This document shows positions 60,536-64,000 of a DNA stretch of 64,000 nucleotides, piece after piece. The DNA comes from Floridanema evergladense (lineage in GTDB: Bacteria > Cyanobacteriota > Cyanobacteriia > Cyanobacteriales > Aerosakkonemataceae), in the NCBI RefSeq assembly GCF_041929205.1, contig NZ_JBHFNT010000072.1, one strand, 5' to 3'. The notes under the pieces were generated by a model that worked only from the letters and a program-made list of their open reading frames with translations, was not told where the DNA came from and did no database searches. Each line of letters begins with the position of its first letter. Within the stretch, counting starts at the first letter, position 1. Position numbers and translations under genes: made by a program.

Positions 60536-61360
60536 ATGAAAATCGGTTCAGAGGCGCATAAGCAACTATTTTGCCAATCGTTCATGGATAGCCATTTAAA
60601 GTATGAACCAGAAAAGTTACCTTGGCCCCAATTGGATGAGGAAGCTTTACAACGCTTGCGGGGGATTCCCTTTTGGGAGGAAGCGCTGTCTACGGAACGG
60701 AATGCTGGGACAATGGTGAAAGCTTTTGCAGATACGATCGAAGATCCAAAAATACGAGAAGCGATCGCCTTACAAGGAATGGAAGAAGCCCGCCATGCCA
60801 AACTAATTGAATACATGGTAAACCATTATCAAATTGAAACTCCCATGCGTCCAGCCAAAGCTGTACCCGAAAATATTGAAACGGAATTTATCAAATTTGG
60901 TTATGGTGAATGTTTTGATTCCTACTTTGCTTTTGGCTTGTTTGGTATTGCCAGAAATTCCGGCTTTGTCCCCGATGAATTTTTCGCCATTTTCGATCCC
61001 GTAATTCACGAAGAAGCCCGTCACATTGTCTTTTTTGTGAATTGGATTGCTTACAAGCAAATTAAAGAAGGTAAAGGTGCAAAAATCCTTCGAGGTGTTA
61101 ATTCTTTGTGGCAATATAGCAACGCATTAAAGCGAAGATTGAGCAGTTTTAAAGGTACTAAAAAAGGCAGCGGCAAAGGTTTTACTGCTAGTGGCGCTAA
61201 GTCCGTAACCAGTGGTTTAACTTTTGAAAAGTTCCTCGCTACTTGCATTCAAGAATATGATAAACGAATGAGTGTTTTTGAACCGGAATTATTGCGCCCT
61301 GAGTTTCTTTTATCTGCTACTAAAACTGCTTACGGAACTCTGAAACTTTTGCCATCTTAG
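60536..61360 (+). CDS. Ferritin-like di-iron protein of the hopanoid locus
   Basis: 274 residues, all-helical, with two EEARH motifs (GMEEARHAKLIEYM and HEEARHIVFFVNW) plus upstream glutamates in ALSTERNAG and GECFDSYF. This E, EExxH, E, EExxH order is that of a four-helix di-iron oxidase/oxygenase. I do not recognise a named family. It is divergent from the RND-hpnA-hpnH operon over 155 bp and precedes hpnG on the same strand, so it may oxidise a hopanoid side chain; that is inference. A Gly/Ser/Lys-rich loop (KGTKKGSGKGFTASG) near residue 210 is probably disordered. Confidence 0.75.
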   Translation: MKIGSEAHKQLFCQSFMDSHLKYEPEKLPWPQLDEEALQRLRGIPFWEEALSTERNAGTMVKAFADTIEDPKIREAIALQGMEEARHAKLIEYMVNHYQIETPMRPAKAVPENIETEFIKFGYGECFDSYFAFGLFGIARNSGFVPDEFFAIFDPVIHEEARHIVFFVNWIAYKQIKEGKGAKILRGVNSLWQYSNALKRRLSSFKGTKKGSGKGFTASGAKSVTSGLTFEKFLATCIQEYDKRMSVFEPELLRPEFLLSATKTAYGTLKLLPS

Positions 61361-61483
61361 GGACTGGGGACGTTCGGCTGAGCGCTCACGTCGAAGCCTG
61401 GGGACTGGGAAAGATTTTAATTAGTAGGGTGCGAAGCGTGATTAACGTAACGCACCATCCCACTGACTAATCACAAATGACAA

Positions 61484-62167
61484 ATGACCAATGACCAATT
61501 AATCATCTTAGTTCCCAAAGGGGCAGAATATAATGCTGTTTGTCGAGGTGTAAAAACTTCCCCATCTGCGCCTTTGGTTTTCTCAATTCCTGTGGGTGTG
61601 AAAGCTTTAACTAAATATTTGAAAAATGATTTTTCCCTGTTGCCATCTAAAGTTTTAATTATGGGTTTGTGTGGTAGTCTTTCGCCTAAATATCGGGTGG
61701 GAGATGTGGTGTTGTATGAAAGTTGTTTTTACAGAGGAGAGGTGTGGGAGTGCGATCGCATTTTCACCACCAAAATTCACCACCACCTCAAAACCAAAGT
61801 TGCTTTAGTCAAAGGTTTAACCAGCGATTCAGTTGTTTTTTCCGCTTCCGAAAAGCGCCGTTTGATGGAAAATTTTCCAGCAGAAGTAGTTGATATGGAA
61901 GGTTTTGCTGCTTTAAATATTTTGAGTCAAAAAGGAATTTCTGTGGCAATGTTAAGAGTAGTGAGTGATGATTCTCAACACAATATTCCTAACCTTAACT
62001 CAGCAATTGATGATAAGGGAAATTTACAAACTTTGCCTTTAGCTTGGGAAATGATTACCCAACCAATCGCTGCATTTAATTTAGTTAAAGGTTCGCTGCA
62101 AGGGCTAAAATTATTACAGCAGGTAGCAAGTGAATTAAACAAATGCCATCTCCTTTCCCTGGAATGA
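61484..62167 (+). CDS. hpnG: Hopanoid-associated nucleoside phosphorylase (HpnG-like)
   Basis: 227 residues of the PNP/MTA phosphorylase superfamily: ILVPKGAEYNAVCRG, VLIMGLCGSLSPKYRVGDVV, VVDMEGFAALNIL and MLRVVSDDS. In hopanoid synthesis HpnG removes adenine from adenosylhopane made by HpnH, leaving (phospho)ribosylhopane. The presence of hpnH in the same locus supports this. ATG 61484 lies in an ATGACAAATGACCAATGACCAAT-type repeat, so its first residues MTNDQ come from the repeat. It overlaps the next gene by 25 nt. Confidence 0.85.
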   Translation: MTNDQLIILVPKGAEYNAVCRGVKTSPSAPLVFSIPVGVKALTKYLKNDFSLLPSKVLIMGLCGSLSPKYRVGDVVLYESCFYRGEVWECDRIFTTKIHHHLKTKVALVKGLTSDSVVFSASEKRRLMENFPAEVVDMEGFAALNILSQKGISVAMLRVVSDDSQHNIPNLNSAIDDKGNLQTLPLAWEMITQPIAAFNLVKGSLQGLKLLQQVASELNKCHLLSLE

Positions 62168-62925
62168 ATCCCTATTTGGAACTTCCGGCTTTGTGGTCTG
62201 AATTTCACAACCGTTTGATTGTGGCGCTTTCAGATGTACTAACGCCGCAACTGCGACCAAAATATTATGCAGCAATAGAAACTCGGACATATTTAGATGA
62301 TGGAGAGTCGGATTTACTAGTTGGGATTCCCGATGCAATTGTGTTATCAGTAAAAGGAAATTCTACTCCTTCCGAAACCGCTATTGTTGTTACGAAAAAT
62401 CACCCAAAGCAAATACAATTACCAATGCCAACAGAGGTAAAAGAACGATATTTAGAAATACGGGAAGTTGGAACTCATGCAGTTATAACGGTGATTGAAG
62501 TATTGTCGCCTAAAAATAAGCGTCAGGGAGAAGGGCGATCGATCTATCAAAAAAAACGCCTCCGAATTTTAGGTAGCAGTTCTCATTTTATTGAAATTGA
62601 TTTGTTGCGGGATAACTCACCAATGCCGATGATTGGTGTTGAAGAATCTAGCGATTATCGAATTATTGTCAGTCGTGCAAATACTCGTCCGATGGCAGAT
62701 CTTTATAGTTTTAAATTACCAGAATCTATCCCCAATTTTGCTTTGCCATTGAAGTTAGAAGATGCAGAATTAGAGGTTAATTTACAATCGATTTTGCTTG
62801 ATGTTTACGATCGCGGTAGCTACGATTTCCGCATTGATTATAATCAACCTGTACCACCACCTAAATTATCCGAAGCCGATCGAATCTGGGTCGATCGATT
62901 ATTAACCCAAGTTGCTAGTTATTAA
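62143..62925 (+). CDS. DUF4058 family protein
   Basis: 260 residues opening with PSPFPGMNPYLE, then LWSEFHNRLIVALSDVLTP and RYYAAIETRTYL-like (KYYAAIETRTYL), the DUF4058 signature. VIEVLSPKNKRQGEGR resembles the E-x-K/SxxNK part of PD-(D/E)XK-type folds, and YSFKLPESIPNFALPL is typical near the end. The family is common in cyanobacteria and of unknown function. Its start overlaps the end of hpnG by 25 nt in another frame, which may be a chance landing rather than functional linkage. Confidence 0.85.
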   Translation: MPSPFPGMNPYLELPALWSEFHNRLIVALSDVLTPQLRPKYYAAIETRTYLDDGESDLLVGIPDAIVLSVKGNSTPSETAIVVTKNHPKQIQLPMPTEVKERYLEIREVGTHAVITVIEVLSPKNKRQGEGRSIYQKKRLRILGSSSHFIEIDLLRDNSPMPMIGVEESSDYRIIVSRANTRPMADLYSFKLPESIPNFALPLKLEDAELEVNLQSILLDVYDRGSYDFRIDYNQPVPPPKLSEADRIWVDRLLTQVASY

Positions 62926-62936
62926 TTATTTCGGAG

Positions 62937-63025
62937 TTCCCCCCTTAAGTAAGGGGGGTTAGGGGGGATCTTTATCTTGATTACTAGGTTTTGATCCCCC
63001 CAACCCCCCTTAAGTAAGGGGGGCT
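62937..63025. repeat. Paired CCCCCCTTAAGTAAGGGGGG repeats in inverted order
   Basis: Two copies of the palindromic repeat face each other: CCCCTTAAGTAAGGGGGG followed by TTAGGGGGGATC, and about 20 nt later GATCCCCCCAACCCCCC followed by TTAAGTAAGGGGGG. Together they can form one long hairpin just after the DUF4058 gene. Same family as 11858-11894 and 12682-12717. Confidence 0.85.
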
Positions 63026-63112
63026 AATAAAGAGCAAGACTATAACTAGCAACTTGAGTTATTAGCTATAATACGGTAGCAAAACCGCGACTTTAGTCGC
63101 AGGGAAATTATC

Positions 63113-63742
63113 ATGGTACCAACAATTACAGCCAAAGAAATCACATTACGTTACCTCATCGATAATTTCGGCATTCAATTAGTCACTAACGATGAATTCT
63201 TTCGAGAATGGCAAGATGAATTACCAGAAATTAGCGAGTTAGAAAGACAACTTTTAGACAAAGTAAAAGCGGGATATTTCAATCTTCTCACTTACCCACC
63301 CTTGCTAGAAGATGGAATTAGAATGGCAATATTAGACCCGATTCTTTTCATCGGAGATTTCTATTTATCCCCTTTCAATGTTACTTCTGAAAAATCTGTA
63401 GAATTAGCAGTTGAAGATGAGGGAGTTATCATCACCGGAAGAATTGATACTTTAATCTTGAAAAACCAATTTTGGGTGATGGTAATTGAGTCAAAAAGGG
63501 CTTCTTTTTCCATCGAAGCCGGACTCGCCCAAATCCTAAGTTATATGCTGGCAAATCCTCATCCTGATAAACCTTGTTTTGGCTTAATTACCAATGGTGG
63601 AAGTTTCATTTTTATCAAGTTAATGAAAGAAGAAATTCCTCGATATGCCACTTCCGATATATTTGAAATTCGCAATCGAGGCAATCAACTGTATGACGTT
63701 TTTAAAATATTTAAACGCCTAAGTCAATTGATTAACTGTTAA
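63113..63742 (+). CDS. Stand-alone restriction-endonuclease-like protein
   Basis: 209 residues with a PD-(D/E)XK core: ITGRIDTLILKNQFWVMVIESKRASF gives D and E-x-K (split here as ITGRIDTLIL and VMVIESKRA), followed by LAQILSYMLANPHPDKPCFG and LITNGGSFIFIKL as in type I HsdR N-terminal domains. No helicase domain or HsdM/HsdS genes accompany it. Such single-domain proteins are frequent in cyanobacteria; the role is unknown. It converges with the last gene with an 11-nt overlap. Confidence 0.8.
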   Translation: MVPTITAKEITLRYLIDNFGIQLVTNDEFFREWQDELPEISELERQLLDKVKAGYFNLLTYPPLLEDGIRMAILDPILFIGDFYLSPFNVTSEKSVELAVEDEGVIITGRIDTLILKNQFWVMVIESKRASFSIEAGLAQILSYMLANPHPDKPCFGLITNGGSFIFIKLMKEEIPRYATSDIFEIRNRGNQLYDVFKIFKRLSQLINC

Positions 63743-64000
63743 CAGTCGGGTAAACTCTCCCTTTCCAAGCGCCACCTTTTCCGCGCCAATGTCGCCAAGC
63801 AGAATCTATGGTCATTAAGTTGTAAAGTAAGGTAATTATTGGTAAACAAAAAGCATAAATTGGCGAACAATTGTATAATTTAATGGTGGGAAAGTAAGCT
63901 ATTGCCATCAGCAACCAAGTTATTAAGCCAGTTAGTGCGATCGCTAAATTACCCATTAACAACCCACCAATTAAAGCTAATGGTGGAACCAAATAAACTA
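63732..64000 (-). CDS. hpnB: Hopene-associated glycosyltransferase HpnB, C-terminal part (cut by window edge)
   Basis: The frame is open to the right edge, so the 5' part of the gene is missing. The visible 89 codons contain two to three membrane segments (LALIGGLLMGNLAIALTGLI, WLLMAIAYFPTIKLY, FCLPIITLLYNLMTIDSA) and end WRHWRGKGGAWKGR. This membrane tail with the RHWRGKGGxWKGR signature is that of HpnB-type family 2 glycosyltransferases. Its place next to hpnG, hpnH and hpnA supports the call. Confidence 0.82.
   Translation of the reverse strand, partial: VYLVPPLALIGGLLMGNLAIALTGLITWLLMAIAYFPTIKLYNCSPIYAFCLPIITLLYNLMTIDSAWRHWRGKGGAWKGRVYPTVNS

Noticed and set aside
62143..62167. Overlap of hpnG and the DUF4058 gene as programmed coupling
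   Set aside because: The overlap is 25 nt, no ribosome binding site is evident, and DUF4058 genes are scattered freely in cyanobacteria, so functional linkage is not supported.

Overview
The window is chromosomal DNA of a cyanobacterium, most likely a filamentous one. The evidence is photosynthesis genes (two psaK copies, petN, ycf66), cyanobacterium-specific families (DUF2288, DUF4278, the CAAD domain on IleRS), a tocopherol-cyclase-type gene, kinase/WD40 fusions, many GCGATCGC (HIP1) sites, a visibly AT-rich background, and numerous short palindromic and low-complexity repeats between and inside genes. No phage, plasmid backbone, insertion sequence or CRISPR array was seen.

Layout. 1-4.2 kb: 3' end of metG, a LabA-like NYN gene, lptC (lipopolysaccharide export) and dacB. 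4.4-8.7 kb: a fatty-acid/phospholipid cluster plsX-fabH-(Uma2)-fabD-plsC. 9.1-13.0 kb: DUF2288, an AI-2E-family membrane protein, a YdcF-like protein, a tRNA-Arg(CCU) split by a group I intron, and a tocopherol cyclase homologue. 13.1-18.6 kb: a signalling cassette of two kinase-WD40 fusions around a WD40 propeller and two small helical proteins. 18.7-24.7 kb: a small antitoxin-like gene, gnd, ycf66, and ileS carrying a CAAD membrane domain. 24.8-28.3 kb: a ParA ATPase facing a two-gene unit made of an HsdR-type PD-(D/E)XK nuclease fused to ParA plus a divergent ParB-like protein with a C-terminal helix-hairpin-helix. 28.4-40.0 kb: mostly housekeeping (glycosyltransferase, desA, YbjN, LipM/LplA-like, M50-CBS protease, two psaK, trpF, folE, SDR, accA). 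40.2-42.4 kb: small unknown genes abutting a decayed parDE pair, then an Rpn-family nuclease. 42.5-49.5 kb: PRC-barrel protein, smc, a CAP-RTX secreted protein, petN and small membrane proteins.

50.4-64.0 kb is a hopanoid locus. It holds a squalene-synthase-family gene, a close match to the hopanoid C-2 methylase HpnP, two HpnL/UPF0104-like membrane proteins, hpnH, hpnA, an RND permease, a ferritin-like di-iron protein, an HpnG-like phosphorylase and, at the right edge, the end of an HpnB-like glycosyltransferase. Together these suggest C-2 methylation, adenosyl addition to hopene, adenine removal, and later side-chain tailoring and transport. The cyclase gene shc is not in the window.

The two themes that deserve a second look are the nuclease-ParA/ParB-like unit at 26.2-28.3 kb, which I cannot match to a described system, and intergenic-type repeats found as in-frame coding sequence (fabH, tocopherol cyclase, smc) or supplying start codons (lplA/lipM-like, hpnG). 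All calls come from reading the sequence; no database search was run.
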